Assembly (NCBI GenBank): GCA_050180895.1
Contig: JBFXDS010000008.1
Location: forward strand, 120,993 to 184,992
Direction of reading: 5' to 3'
Source of the DNA: JBGPEQ01 sp050180895
GTDB lineage: Bacteria > Pseudomonadota > Alphaproteobacteria > Dongiales > Dongiaceae
Length of the DNA stretch: 64,000 nucleotides
Below the pieces are notes generated by a model. The model did no database searches and had not been told where the DNA came from. It saw only the letters and a program-made list of their open reading frames with translations. The position numbers and the translations under genes are program-made. This document shows positions 1-8,926 of this stretch, piece by piece (position 1 is the first letter of the stretch; every line of letters begins with the position of its first letter).

Positions 1-1
1 C

Positions 2-2071
2 GAGGCCAAGAAGCTTTTCCCGCTGCTGGAGGACAGATATTTCGTCGGCGCCATGCTCGACGCCGCCGACGGCAACCTCGATCCCTCCGGCACCACCCAC
101 GCCTATGCCAAGTCGGCGCGCATCAACGGCGCCGAGATCAATCTGCAGACGCGGGTCGAGGCGTTGAAGCCTCGCGCCGACGGCACATGGGATGTGATCA
201 CGACGAAGGGCAACATCCGCGCCGAGCATGTGGTGAACTGCGGCGGGTTGTGGGCGCGCGAGATCGGCCGCATGGTCGGCCTCGAGCTGCCGGTGCTGGC
301 CATGGAGCACATGTACCTCGTCACCGAGGACATGCCGGAGGTGATCGCCTTCAACAAGGAGACCGGTCACGAGCTGCCGCACGCCATCGACTTCAAGGCC
401 GAGATCTACATGCGACAGGAGCGCAGCGGCATGGTGCTGGGCACCTACGAGAAGGCCTGCGTCCCCTGGCAGCCGAAGCAGACGCCCTGGGATTTCGGCA
501 CCGAGCTGCTGACGCCCGACCTCGACCGCATCGCGCCCTCGCTGGAGCTGGGCTTCAAGCATTTCCCGGCCATGGCCAAGGCCGGCATCAAGCGCGTCAT
601 CAACGGCCCCTTCACCTTCTCGCCCGATGGGAACCCGCTGGTCGGGCCGGTGCAGGGCCTGCGCAACTTCTGGTGCGCCTGCGCCGTGATGGCCGGCTTC
701 AGCCAGGGCGGCGGCGTCGGGCTGGCGCTGTCGCAATGGATGGTCAGCGGCGATCCCGGCTTCGACGTCTGGGCCATGGACATCGCGCGCTTCGGCGAAT
801 GGGCGACGCGCCCCTACACCAACGCGAAGGTGCGCGAGAACTATTCGCGCCGCTTCTCCATCCGCTTCCCCAACGAGGAGCTGCCGGCGGCGCGGCCGCA
901 GCAGACGACGGCGCTCTACGACCTGATGATTTCGCAGGGCGCGGTGATGGGCGACAGCTGGGGGCTCGAGACGCCGCTCTGGTTCGCGCCCAAGGGCGTG
1001 GAGCCGAAGGACATCGTGTCGTTCCACCGCTCCAACGACTTCCCGCACGTGAAGGCGGAATGCCTGGGCGTGCGCGAACGCGTCGGCGTGACGGAGATCG
1101 CCAACTTCGCCAAGTACGAATTCACCGGGCCGGGGGCGGAGGCGTTCCTGTCGCGGCTCATGACCAACCGGATGCCGCGCGCCGGCCGCCTCGTGCTGAC
1201 GCCGATGCTGAACGAGGCCGGCAAGCTGATCGGCGATTTCACGATCGCCAAGGCCGGCGACGAGCGCTTCCTGATGTGGGGCTCGTCGCAGGCGCAGAAA
1301 TACCACATGCGCTGGTTCGAGCGGCACCTGCCGGCCGACGGCTCGGTGTGCGTGCGCCGCTACGACATGGGCCTCGTCGGCCTCTCCATCGCCGGCCCGA
1401 AATCGCGCGATGTTTTGCAGGCGCTGACGGATGCCGATGTGTCCGCGGCGGCGTTCAAGTTCCTCGACCATCGCACGATGGACATTGCCAACGTGCCGAC
1501 GACGATCAACCGCGTCACCTACACCGGCGATCTCGGCTACGAGATCTGGGTGGCGCCGGACTATCTGCGCCGGCTCTATCAGGAGATCATGGCGGCGGGG
1601 AAGGATTTCGGCATCGTCAATTTCGGCATGCGGGCGCTGCTCAGCCTGCGGTTGGAGAAGAACTTCCCCACCTGGTACCGCGAGCTGCGGCCGATCTACG
1701 GCCCCTTCGAGGCGGCGCTCGACCGCTTCGTCGACCTCGGCAAGAACGATTTCATCGGCCGCGACGCGGCGATGAAGGAGAAGCAGGAGGGCGGCACGCT
1801 GCGCCGCGTCTCCATGGTCGTCGACGCCGCCGATGCCGACGTGCTCGGCGACGAGCCGATCTGGCACGGCGGCAAGGTCGTCGGCTGGGTGACCTCCGGC
1901 GGCTATGCCCACTATGTCGACAAGTCGCTGGCCCAGGGCTACGTGCCGCGCGACCTGGCGGTGGACGGCGGCGCCGGCGCCTTCGAGATCGAGATCATCG
2001 GCGACCGTCGCAAGGCGACGATCATTGCCGAGCCGCCGTTCGATCCGCAGGGCAAGCGGATGCGGATGTAA
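2..2071 (+). CDS. Dimethylglycine/sarcosine dehydrogenase-like flavoprotein with GcvT domain (5' partial)
   Basis: The reading frame is open from the first codon of the window, so the gene starts upstream; 689 residues are visible, against roughly 800-860 for the family, and the N-terminal FAD dinucleotide motif is missing. The visible part holds the rest of a DAO-type FAD domain (ending near FSPDGNPLVGP and the GFSQGGGVG stretch), a linker domain, then an aminomethyltransferase (GcvT) domain with LVGLSIAGPKSRDVL and RALLSLRLEKNFPTW, and a GcvT C-terminal barrel. Family members oxidatively demethylate dimethylglycine or sarcosine and pass the one-carbon unit to tetrahydrofolate. Substrate is inferred only. 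A Rieske oxygenase of the quaternary-amine type lies at 60516-61649, compatible with betaine-type catabolism in this genome. Confidence 0.85.
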   Translation, partial: EAKKLFPLLEDRYFVGAMLDAADGNLDPSGTTHAYAKSARINGAEINLQTRVEALKPRADGTWDVITTKGNIRAEHVVNCGGLWAREIGRMVGLELPVLAMEHMYLVTEDMPEVIAFNKETGHELPHAIDFKAEIYMRQERSGMVLGTYEKACVPWQPKQTPWDFGTELLTPDLDRIAPSLELGFKHFPAMAKAGIKRVINGPFTFSPDGNPLVGPVQGLRNFWCACAVMAGFSQGGGVGLALSQWMVSGDPGFDVWAMDIARFGEWATRPYTNAKVRENYSRRFSIRFPNEELPAARPQQTTALYDLMISQGAVMGDSWGLETPLWFAPKGVEPKDIVSFHRSNDFPHVKAECLGVRERVGVTEIANFAKYEFTGPGAEAFLSRLMTNRMPRAGRLVLTPMLNEAGKLIGDFTIAKAGDERFLMWGSSQAQKYHMRWFERHLPADGSVCVRRYDMGLVGLSIAGPKSRDVLQALTDADVSAAAFKFLDHRTMDIANVPTTINRVTYTGDLGYEIWVAPDYLRRLYQEIMAAGKDFGIVNFGMRALLSLRLEKNFPTWYRELRPIYGPFEAALDRFVDLGKNDFIGRDAAMKEKQEGGTLRRVSMVVDAADADVLGDEPIWHGGKVVGWVTSGGYAHYVDKSLAQGYVPRDLAVDGGAGAFEIEIIGDRRKATIIAEPPFDPQGKRMRM

Positions 2072-2758
2072 GGGACGGAATGTCGAGCACGCCGCCGCGA
2101 AGATCGTCGGGCGCGAAACGGTTCATTATGTGAGCAGCCTTGCGCCGGTGGACGATCCGGCGGTTCGTCGGCAGCGCGGTGGTCATAGACCAGCTTGCCT
2201 CTCGAGCAACTGCCCCATTTTTTGCCCCCATTTTCTGCGCAACCTGTTGACCTTGTGGGGTTGCATTCCTGTGACATCAAAGCGTTGCACCAGCGGTGGT
2301 GGAGGACGCTGTTTCGACCACTACGGAACCTCATAAACATACTTGACTTTGCCGCGCACGATTCGTAAAGGTTAGCTCGTGGTCATTTGAGCCGACCGGC
2401 TTGCAGCCACGTTAAACAAATTGCTAAAAGGTCGGGAGCAGGTATCCCCGGTCTTTGGCATTCATGAATGCGCCGGGGTTTTTTGTTGCCCTGGCGCCCT
2501 GATAATGAGGGCCAGAGTGAACGCCAGTCCTGCAGATTCGTCCGAATTCCGATTGCGACGACGAACGGTCCGTTCGCGTGGGAACTCTCGCGTCACGGCT
2601 TCGGAGAGACGTCCGAGGCCATTTTTTCTGTCAACGAACCGCTGCCGGGCGGGGCAGGTCGGCCCCGGCCGCAATCTTCCGCAGCGTCCGGGCGGGTGGA
2701 AAGACGCGCATGACGTCATTGACGATCTTGATGCAGCTCTGCCGCATGGAGGAGTCAT
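2072..2758. other. Intergenic region, no convincing gene
   Basis: These 687 bases separate the flavoprotein from the LysR gene. Short open frames on both strands look like random high-GC frames, with no recognisable protein or ribosome-binding site. The one structured element is a strong hairpin with a T tract at 2446-2484, preceded by a possible sigma-70 -35 box (TTGACT at 2343) with a poor -10 box. A small RNA is possible but unproven. Confidence 0.5.
2446..2484 (+). terminator. Rho-independent terminator
   Basis: Outer stem CCCCGG (2446-2451) pairs with CCGGGG (2473-2478). An inner self-complementary GCATTCATGAATGC (2458-2471) extends the hairpin, and six T residues follow at once. It lies 375 bases after the flavoprotein stop, so it may end either a long 3' UTR or a short independent transcript. 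Confidence 0.6.
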
Positions 2759-3790
2759 ATGAAGCCGCTTCGTCGCCTGCCGCCCCTGAACGCGCTGCGC
2801 AGCTATGAGGCCGCCGCGCGCCATCTGAGCTTCACCAAGTCCGCGGGGGAGCTGGGCGTCACGCCCGCCGCCGTCAGCCACCAGGTGAAGATGTTGGAGG
2901 AGCATATCGGCGTCGCGCTGTTCCAGCGCGTCAACCGGCAACTCGTCCTGACCGAGGCCGGCGAGGCCTGCCTGCCCGGCATCCGCACCGCCTTTCAGGG
3001 TCTCGCGGCCGCCATCGATTCCATCAGCCTGGCCGGCCGGAGCGGGGTGCTGAGCGTGAGCGTCGCGCCGTCGCTGGCGGGGAAATGGCTGCTGCCGCGG
3101 CTCGAGCGGTTCAAGGCGATGCATCCGGACATCGACGTGCGGGTGTCGGCCTCGATGCAGCTCGCCGATTTTGCCAGCGGCGAGATCGACGTGGCCATCC
3201 GCTACGGCGCCGGACGCTATCCCGGACTCGGCGCCGAGTTGCTGATCAACGAGGCCGTCGTGCCGGTCTGCAGCCCGAAGCTCCTGGAGGGGCCGCAGCC
3301 GCTGCGCTCACCGGCCGACGTCCGGTTCCACACGCTGCTGCACGACGACAGCCCCGACGACGACGCGTCCTGCCCGACCTGGGAGATGTGGCTGAAGGCG
3401 GCCGGCGTGGACGGCGATGCCGCGCGCGGGCCGCGCTTCGACCAGTCGAGCCTGGTGCTGGAGGCCGCGGCGCTGGGCCAGGGAATCGCCCTGGCGAAAT
3501 CGACGATCGCGTCGGCCGACCTGGCGGCCGGGCGCGTGGTCAAGCCCTTCGAGCTGACGCTGCCGCTCGAGTTCGCCTACTACATCGTCTATCCCGAGTC
3601 GAAGACGCTGATGCCGAAGGTCGACCTGTTTATCCGCTGGCTCAAGGAGGAGGTGACGTCGGCCGCGTCGCCGCGGCCGTCGGCGCGGTTGCGGCCTGTG
3701 CCTGGCGGCGGGCGGCGCGGCCCGGCTGCGACAGCCGCGCGCGAACGGCCCGCCGCTGCGGCCGCCGGCCCGCGCCGGGCGACCGCGTGA
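2759..3790 (+). CDS. LysR-family transcriptional regulator (GcvA-like)
   Basis: The N-terminal winged helix-turn-helix (residues about 6-65) carries the GcvA-type opening LPPLNALRSYEAAARHLSF and VTPAAVSHQVKMLEE. A LysR effector-binding domain spans about 90-295, with CSPKLL and GQGIALAKS as landmarks. A clear ribosome site (GGAGGA at 2748) fixes the ATG. Residues from about 302 to 343 form a low-complexity Ala/Arg/Pro tail with no family counterpart, perhaps read-through past an ancestral stop. The target is unknown; it lies downstream of the amine dehydrogenase and upstream of the peroxiredoxin, both on the same strand. Confidence 0.85.
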   Translation: MKPLRRLPPLNALRSYEAAARHLSFTKSAGELGVTPAAVSHQVKMLEEHIGVALFQRVNRQLVLTEAGEACLPGIRTAFQGLAAAIDSISLAGRSGVLSVSVAPSLAGKWLLPRLERFKAMHPDIDVRVSASMQLADFASGEIDVAIRYGAGRYPGLGAELLINEAVVPVCSPKLLEGPQPLRSPADVRFHTLLHDDSPDDDASCPTWEMWLKAAGVDGDAARGPRFDQSSLVLEAAALGQGIALAKSTIASADLAAGRVVKPFELTLPLEFAYYIVYPESKTLMPKVDLFIRWLKEEVTSAASPRPSARLRPVPGGGRRGPAATAARERPAAAAAGPRRATA

Positions 3791-3899
3791 GGCGGCCGGG
3801 CAAGAAAAACTACAAACACGCCCTAGAATTTATCGCGTGTGCCGGCGCCGGACCGGCCCCCATATTGATGCGACCGACAACATCGGATGGAGACTGCAG

Positions 3900-4547
3900 G
3901 TGACTGTTCAACTCGGCGACATTGCCCCCGATTTCACGCAGGAGTCGACGCAGGGCCGCATCCAGTTCCACAGCTGGCTCGGCGACAGTTGGGGCGTGCT
4001 GTTCTCCCACCCGAAGGACTTCACGCCGGTGTGCACGACGGAGCTTGCGGAGGCGGCGAGGCTCAAGCCCGAGTTCGCGCGCCGCAACGTCAAGATCATC
4101 GGACTCTCTGTTGATACGCTCGACTCGCACAAGGCGTGGGGGAACGACATCCGCGAGACCCAGGGACATGCCGTCAACTTCCCCATCCTGGCCGACGCCG
4201 ATCGGACGGTCTCGACGCTCTACGGCATGATCCACCCGAAGTCGGATCCGGCGCTCACCGTGCGCGCCGCCTTCGTCATCGCGCCGGACAAGAAGCTGCG
4301 GCTCACCCTCACCTATCCGCCGAGCACGGGGCGGAATTTCGAGGAGATCCTCCGCGTCGTGGACTCGCTGCAGCTGACCGACGCGCACAAGGTCGCAACG
4401 CCGGTCAACTGGCGGCACGGCGACGACGTCATCATCGTCCCGTCGCTCAGCGACGAGGATGCCGAGCGTCGCTTCCCGAACGGCTGGCGGAGCGCCCGGC
4501 CGTACTTGCGGATCGTCCGCCAGCCAGCCAGCTTCGCCGGCCCCTGA
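3900..4547 (+). CDS. 1-Cys peroxiredoxin (Prx6/AhpC-TSA family)
   Basis: The 215-aa protein has the thioredoxin-fold peroxidase signature HPKDFTPVCTTE, with peroxidatic Cys45 and the preceding Thr/Pro. The long C-terminal dimerisation domain (VATPVNWRHGDDVIIVPSLS) is typical of the Prx6 subgroup; no resolving Cys is apparent. It should reduce hydrogen, alkyl or lipid peroxides in the cytosol using an external thiol. I place the start at GTG 3900, because residues upstream of it do not resemble the family and VTVQLGDIAPDF is the expected N terminus. It sits just before the sulfate importer genes. Confidence 0.88.
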   Translation: MTVQLGDIAPDFTQESTQGRIQFHSWLGDSWGVLFSHPKDFTPVCTTELAEAARLKPEFARRNVKIIGLSVDTLDSHKAWGNDIRETQGHAVNFPILADADRTVSTLYGMIHPKSDPALTVRAAFVIAPDKKLRLTLTYPPSTGRNFEEILRVVDSLQLTDAHKVATPVNWRHGDDVIIVPSLSDEDAERRFPNGWRSARPYLRIVRQPASFAGP

Positions 4548-4638
4548 TGCCGGCAGCCTCAGGCGATCGTTCCTTGGAAGGTGACGCATGGCCCGCCGAC
4601 CGAGGCCGGCAGTCAAGATTGGAAATAGAAGCGACGAC

Positions 4639-4809
4639 ATGGAGAGCCATCAACTTGCATTCGACTACACCGCCGGACAGCCGGCAGCGGTGTCGCTCCC
4701 GCGGCCGCCGGTCTGGCGGTACCTCTTCCTCGCGGGCATCAATCCCGGCTTCTGGACGCTGGTCTGCCTCGGGTTGTTCGTGGCGGCCACGCTGCGATTG
4801 CTGTCCTGA
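4639..4809 (+). CDS. Small single-pass membrane protein, unknown function
   Basis: A 56-aa protein from ATG 4639 (an in-frame ATG at 4588 would add 17 basic residues). The second half is a hydrophobic segment (FWTLVCLGLFVAATLRLL) that could span the membrane once. No family is recognised. It lies 77 bases before the sulfate-binding protein gene on the same strand. In many proteobacteria a very short hydrophobic ORF of this kind precedes sulfate-importer genes, which supports it being real, but no function can be assigned. Confidence 0.5.
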   Translation: MESHQLAFDYTAGQPAAVSLPRPPVWRYLFLAGINPGFWTLVCLGLFVAATLRLLS

Positions 4810-4885
4810 GGCGGGAGCCGAACCGGGCGTCGTGGGTTGAATCGCCAATCACGTGGATCCTTATCAACAAGCAGGAGATCGGAAC

Positions 4886-5896
4886 ATGCAAGGCAAGACG
4901 ATACGGTTGTTGGGCAGCGCGGTCGTGGCGCTGGGCGCCATGACGGGGGCGGCGTGGGCGGCGGACGTGACGCTGCTGAACGTGTCCTACGACCCCACGC
5001 GCGAGCTCTACGTGGACGTGAATGCCGCCTTCGCGGAGAAGTGGAAGGCTGAGACCGGCCAATCGATCGAGATCAAGCAGTCGCACGGCGGCGCCGCCAA
5101 GCAGGCGCGCGCGGTCATCGATGGACTGGAGGCGGACGTCGTCACGCTCGCCCTGGCCTATGACATCGATGCCATCGCCGATGCCGGGCTGCTCTCGAAG
5201 GATTGGCAGGCGAGGCTTCCCGACAACAGCTCGCCCTACACGTCGACCATCGTGTTCCTTGTGCGCAAGGGCAACCCAAAGCAGATCCGCGACTGGGCCG
5301 ATCTGGTAAAGTCGGATGTGCAGGTCATCACGCCGAACCCGAAGACCTCGGGCGGCGCGCGCTGGAACTTCCTCGCCGCCTGGGAAGTCGGGCGGGGAGC
5401 CAATGGCGACGAAGAGGCGGCCAAGGCGTTCGTCACCGAGCTCTACAAGCGCGTGCCGGTGCTCGACAGCGGTGCCCGCGGCTCGACCATCACCTTCGTC
5501 GAGCGCGGCATCGGCGACGTGCTGCTGGCCTGGGAGAACGAGGCGTTCCTCGCCATCAATGAACTCGGGCCCGACAAGGTCGAGATCGTGGTGCCGTCGC
5601 GCAGCATCCTCGCCGAGCCGCCGGTGACGATCGTCGACAAGGTGGCCGACAAGCACGGCACGCGCGAGGTGGCCGATGCCTATCTGCGGTTCCTGTATTC
5701 GCCGGAAGGGCAGGAACTGGCCGCGAAGCACTTCTACCGTCCGCGCCAACCCGACGTGGCGGCGAAGTATGCCGACCAGTTCACCAAGGCCGAACTGTTC
5801 ACCATCGATGAGAAGTTCGGCGGGTGGCAGGCCGCGCAGCAGAAGTTCTTCAGCGAGGGCGGGATCTTCGATCAGATCTACCAGCCCGGGTCGTAA
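4886..5896 (+). CDS. sbp: Periplasmic sulfate-binding protein of ABC importer
   Basis: A 336-aa protein with a Sec signal peptide (cleavage expected after GAAWA). The mature start DVTLLNVSYDPTRELY, followed by QSHGGAAKQARAV, VITPNPKTSGGARWNF and LDSGARGSTITF, are hallmarks of Sbp/CysP proteins, which bind sulfate or thiosulfate for delivery to CysTW. The start at ATG 4886 has AGGAGAT upstream and begins at the signal peptide. It heads the operon continued by cysT, cysW and cysA. Sequence alone does not separate Sbp from CysP. Confidence 0.93.
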   Translation: MQGKTIRLLGSAVVALGAMTGAAWAADVTLLNVSYDPTRELYVDVNAAFAEKWKAETGQSIEIKQSHGGAAKQARAVIDGLEADVVTLALAYDIDAIADAGLLSKDWQARLPDNSSPYTSTIVFLVRKGNPKQIRDWADLVKSDVQVITPNPKTSGGARWNFLAAWEVGRGANGDEEAAKAFVTELYKRVPVLDSGARGSTITFVERGIGDVLLAWENEAFLAINELGPDKVEIVVPSRSILAEPPVTIVDKVADKHGTREVADAYLRFLYSPEGQELAAKHFYRPRQPDVAAKYADQFTKAELFTIDEKFGGWQAAQQKFFSEGGIFDQIYQPGS

Positions 5897-5926
5897 GGAC
5901 AGACCGCCCGCGACAATCGTCGTCGC

Positions 5927-6763
5927 ATGGCAGTCGCGTGGTCGTTGCGGCGGCCCAGCGTCATCCCGGGCTTCGGGCTGACGCTGGGCTTCACGCTCGC
6001 CTATCTCGGCCTCATCGTGCTGCTGCCGCTGGCCAGCCTGACGCTGCAGGCGGCGGCCGTGGCGCCGGCGGAAATCTGGAGGATCGCCACCTCGCCGCGG
6101 GTGATCGCCGCCTTCCGCGTCAGCTTCGGCACCGCCTTCGTCGCCGCGGCGATCAATGCGGTGTTCGGGCTGTTGGTCGCCTGGGTACTGGTGCGCTACC
6201 GCTTTCCCGGGCATCGGCTGGTCGACGCCATGGTCGACCTGCCCTTCGCGCTGCCGACGGCGGTGGCGGGCATCGCGCTGACGGCGCTCTACGCGCCAAA
6301 CGGCTGGGTCGGTGCGTTGCTCGAGCCGTTCGGGCTGACGGTCGCCTTCACGCCGCTCGGCATCGTCGTGGCGCTCACCTTCATCGGGCTGCCGTTCGTC
6401 GTCCGCACGGTGCAGCCCGTGCTGCAGGACCTCGAGGCCGAGCAGGAGGAGGCGGCGGCGAGCCTGGGGGCCAGCCGTCTGAAGACGTTCACCCGCATCA
6501 TCCTGCCGGCGATCCTGCCGGCGCTGATCACCGGCTTCGCCCTCGCCCTGGCGCGCGGGGTGGGGGAGTACGGCTCGGTCATCTTCATCGCCGGCAACAT
6601 GCCGGGGATTTCGGAGATCGTGCCGCTGCTCATCGTCATCGAGCTCGAACAGTACGATTATGCCGGGGCCACGGTGCTGGCGGCGCTGATGCTGCTGGCG
6701 TCCTTCGTCCTGCTGCTGGCGATCAACCTGCTGCAGCGCTGGAGCCGATCATGGTCCGGCTGA
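5927..6763 (+). CDS. cysT: Sulfate ABC transporter permease CysT (CysU)
   Basis: A 278-aa integral membrane protein with about six hydrophobic helices and the permease coupling (EAA-type) loop EEAAASLGASRLKTFTRIIL near residue 180. LPFALPTAVAGIALT and FIAGNMPGISEIVPLLI are characteristic of the CysT subfamily. It forms the sulfate channel with CysW, driven by CysA. It starts 30 bases after the binding-protein stop and is followed within 27 bases by cysW. No strong Shine-Dalgarno precedes ATG 5927, so translation may depend on coupling. Confidence 0.93.
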   Translation: MAVAWSLRRPSVIPGFGLTLGFTLAYLGLIVLLPLASLTLQAAAVAPAEIWRIATSPRVIAAFRVSFGTAFVAAAINAVFGLLVAWVLVRYRFPGHRLVDAMVDLPFALPTAVAGIALTALYAPNGWVGALLEPFGLTVAFTPLGIVVALTFIGLPFVVRTVQPVLQDLEAEQEEAAASLGASRLKTFTRIILPAILPALITGFALALARGVGEYGSVIFIAGNMPGISEIVPLLIVIELEQYDYAGATVLAALMLLASFVLLLAINLLQRWSRSWSG

Positions 6764-6790
6764 TCCGGCCGCCGCGGGGAGGGGTGGGAC

Positions 6791-7654
6791 ATGGCTGAGC
6801 AGGCCCTCTCCGCCGTATCGCGGCCGGCGCTCAAGGAGACGCCGCTGGCGCAATGGCTGCTGACGCTGACCGCGCTGGCCTTCCTGCTGCTGTTCCTGCT
6901 GCTGCCGCTGGCCGCGGTGTTCATCGAGGCGCTGCGCCATGGGGTGGGCGCCTATCTGGCGGCGCTGGTGGAGCCGGATGCGCTGGCCGCCATCCGGCTG
7001 ACGCTGCTGACCGCGGCCATCGCCGTGCCGCTCAACCTCGTCTTCGGGGTCGCCGCATCCTGGTGCATCGCCAAGTTCGACTTCCACGGCAAGACCCTGC
7101 TGCTGACGCTGATCGACCTGCCGTTCTCGGTGTCGCCGGTGATCTCCGGCTTGATCTACGTGCTGCTGTTCGGCCTGCATGGTTGGTTCGGCCCGTGGCT
7201 GCAGGCGTACGACATCAAGATCATCTTCGCCCTGCCGGGAATCATCCTGGCGACCATCTTCGTCACCTTTCCCTTCGTGGCGCGCGAGCTGGTGCCGCTG
7301 ATGCAGGAGCAGGGGACGGAGAACGAGGAGGCGGCCATCGTCCTCGGCGCCGGCGGCTGGCAGACCTTCCGGCGGGTGACTTTGCCCAACATCCGCTGGG
7401 GCCTGCTCTACGGCGTGCTGCTGTGCAACGCACGGGCGATGGGCGAGTTCGGCGCGGTGTCGGTGGTCTCCGGACATATCCGCGGCGAGACCAACACCAT
7501 GCCGCTGCATGTCGAGATTCTCTACAACGAATACAATTTCGTCGCCGCATTCGCCGTCGCCTCGCTGTTGGCCCTGCTGGCGCTGGTCACGCTGACGGTG
7601 AAGACGGCGCTGGAGTGGCGTCACGCGGCGGAACTTGCCGCTTTGCGGCGCTAG
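6791..7654 (+). CDS. cysW: Sulfate ABC transporter permease CysW
   Basis: A 287-aa membrane protein with six predicted helices, partner of CysT. The coupling loop NEEAAIVLGAGGWQTFRRVT and the segment ARAMGEFGAVSVVSGHIRG are typical of CysW, as is LHVEILYNEYNFVAAFA near the C terminus. A GGGGTGGG stretch precedes ATG 6791. cysA begins 9 bases after the stop, so the pair is tightly linked within the cys operon. Confidence 0.93.
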   Translation: MAEQALSAVSRPALKETPLAQWLLTLTALAFLLLFLLLPLAAVFIEALRHGVGAYLAALVEPDALAAIRLTLLTAAIAVPLNLVFGVAASWCIAKFDFHGKTLLLTLIDLPFSVSPVISGLIYVLLFGLHGWFGPWLQAYDIKIIFALPGIILATIFVTFPFVARELVPLMQEQGTENEEAAIVLGAGGWQTFRRVTLPNIRWGLLYGVLLCNARAMGEFGAVSVVSGHIRGETNTMPLHVEILYNEYNFVAAFAVASLLALLALVTLTVKTALEWRHAAELAALRR

Positions 7655-7663
7655 GGTCTTGCG

Positions 7664-8899
7664 ATGAGCATCGAGGTGATGGAGGTCAGCAAGCGGTTCG
7701 GCAGCTACCTAGCGCTGGACCGTGTGTCGCTGGAGGTGCGGTCGGGGGAGCTCTTGGCGCTGCTGGGTCCGTCGGGCTCGGGCAAGACGACGCTGCTGCG
7801 CATCATGGCCGGGCTGGAGGTGCCGGAATCGGGGCGCCTGCGGCTGCATGGCGAGGACGTGCTCGGCCGCGGCCCGCGCGAGCGCGAGGTCGGCTTCGTC
7901 TTCCAGCACTACTCGCTGTTCCGGCATATGAGCGTGTTCGACAACGTCGCCTTCGGGCTGACGGTGCGGCCGCGGGCGGTGCGGCTGCCGAAGGGGGAGA
8001 TCGCGGCGCGGGTGCACAAGCTGCTGTCGCTGGTGCAGCTGGACTGGGTGGGGGAGCGCTATCCCTCGCAGCTGTCGGGCGGGCAGCGGCAGCGGGTGGC
8101 GCTGGCGCGGGCGCTGGCGATCGAGCCGAAGGTGCTGCTGCTGGACGAGCCGTTCGGGGCGCTGGACGCCAAGGTGCGCAAGGAGCTGCGGCGCTGGCTG
8201 CGGCGGCTGCATGACGAGATGCACATCACCAGCGTGTTCGTGACGCACGACCAGGAGGAGGCGCTGGAGCTGGCCGACCGCGTGGTGGTGATGAGCCAGG
8301 GTCGGATCGAGCAGGTGGGGGGTCCGGCGGAGGTGTACGACGCGCCGGCGACGGCGTTCGTGTTCGACTTCCTGGGCAACGTGAACCGGTTGCCGTGCCG
8401 GATCGAGGCGGGGCAGGCGATCACGGCGGCGGGCGTGCTGTCGCCGGAGCGGGTGGAGGGGATGGACGGGGTCTCGGGACCGGCGGTGGCGTTCGTGCGT
8501 CCGCACGACGTGGAGCTGCTGAACGGGCAGCCGGCGTCGCCGAGCGCGGCGCAGGTGCGCTCGATCGTGGCGATCGGTCCGACGGCGCGCATCGACCTGG
8601 ACTATGGCGGTCAGCCGCTGGAGGCGATGCTCGACCGCAACCGCCTCGCCGCGCTCAACCTCTCCGTCGGTGCCTGGTGCGCCGTCCGCTTTCATCGTCT
8701 TCAGGTGTTTCCCGAGAGTCAGGCCCAGTCGCCACCGACGGGCGATGCCGACCTCGACACCGCGCTGCCGCGGATCGCCAACGGCTCAGGCGCCGAGATA
8801 TCGGACGCATCTCCCGCCCGGCGCGTCGAGGCGGAAATCCCGCAAGATGCCGTGTTGCAGAGAGTTGGCGCTCGCGCCAACGGACACGGGGCGGATTAG
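7664..8899 (+). CDS. cysA: Sulfate ABC transporter ATPase CysA
   Basis: The 411-aa ATPase has a Walker A motif (GPSGSGKTT, about residues 35-43), signature LSGGQRQR, Walker B VLLLDEPFGALD, and the switch His in FVTHDQEEAL. A regulatory TOBE-like region follows (AFVRPHDVELL). Typical CysA proteins have about 340-360 residues; here the final 50 or so (from about VFPESQ) are an extra acidic, low-complexity tail with no recognised function. It powers sulfate/thiosulfate import through CysTW and ends the operon. Confidence 0.93.
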   Translation: MSIEVMEVSKRFGSYLALDRVSLEVRSGELLALLGPSGSGKTTLLRIMAGLEVPESGRLRLHGEDVLGRGPREREVGFVFQHYSLFRHMSVFDNVAFGLTVRPRAVRLPKGEIAARVHKLLSLVQLDWVGERYPSQLSGGQRQRVALARALAIEPKVLLLDEPFGALDAKVRKELRRWLRRLHDEMHITSVFVTHDQEEALELADRVVVMSQGRIEQVGGPAEVYDAPATAFVFDFLGNVNRLPCRIEAGQAITAAGVLSPERVEGMDGVSGPAVAFVRPHDVELLNGQPASPSAAQVRSIVAIGPTARIDLDYGGQPLEAMLDRNRLAALNLSVGAWCAVRFHRLQVFPESQAQSPPTGDADLDTALPRIANGSGAEISDASPARRVEAEIPQDAVLQRVGARANGHGAD

Positions 8900-8926
8900 G
8901 GTCGCGCGCCTAGTAAGGCGTGCAGC

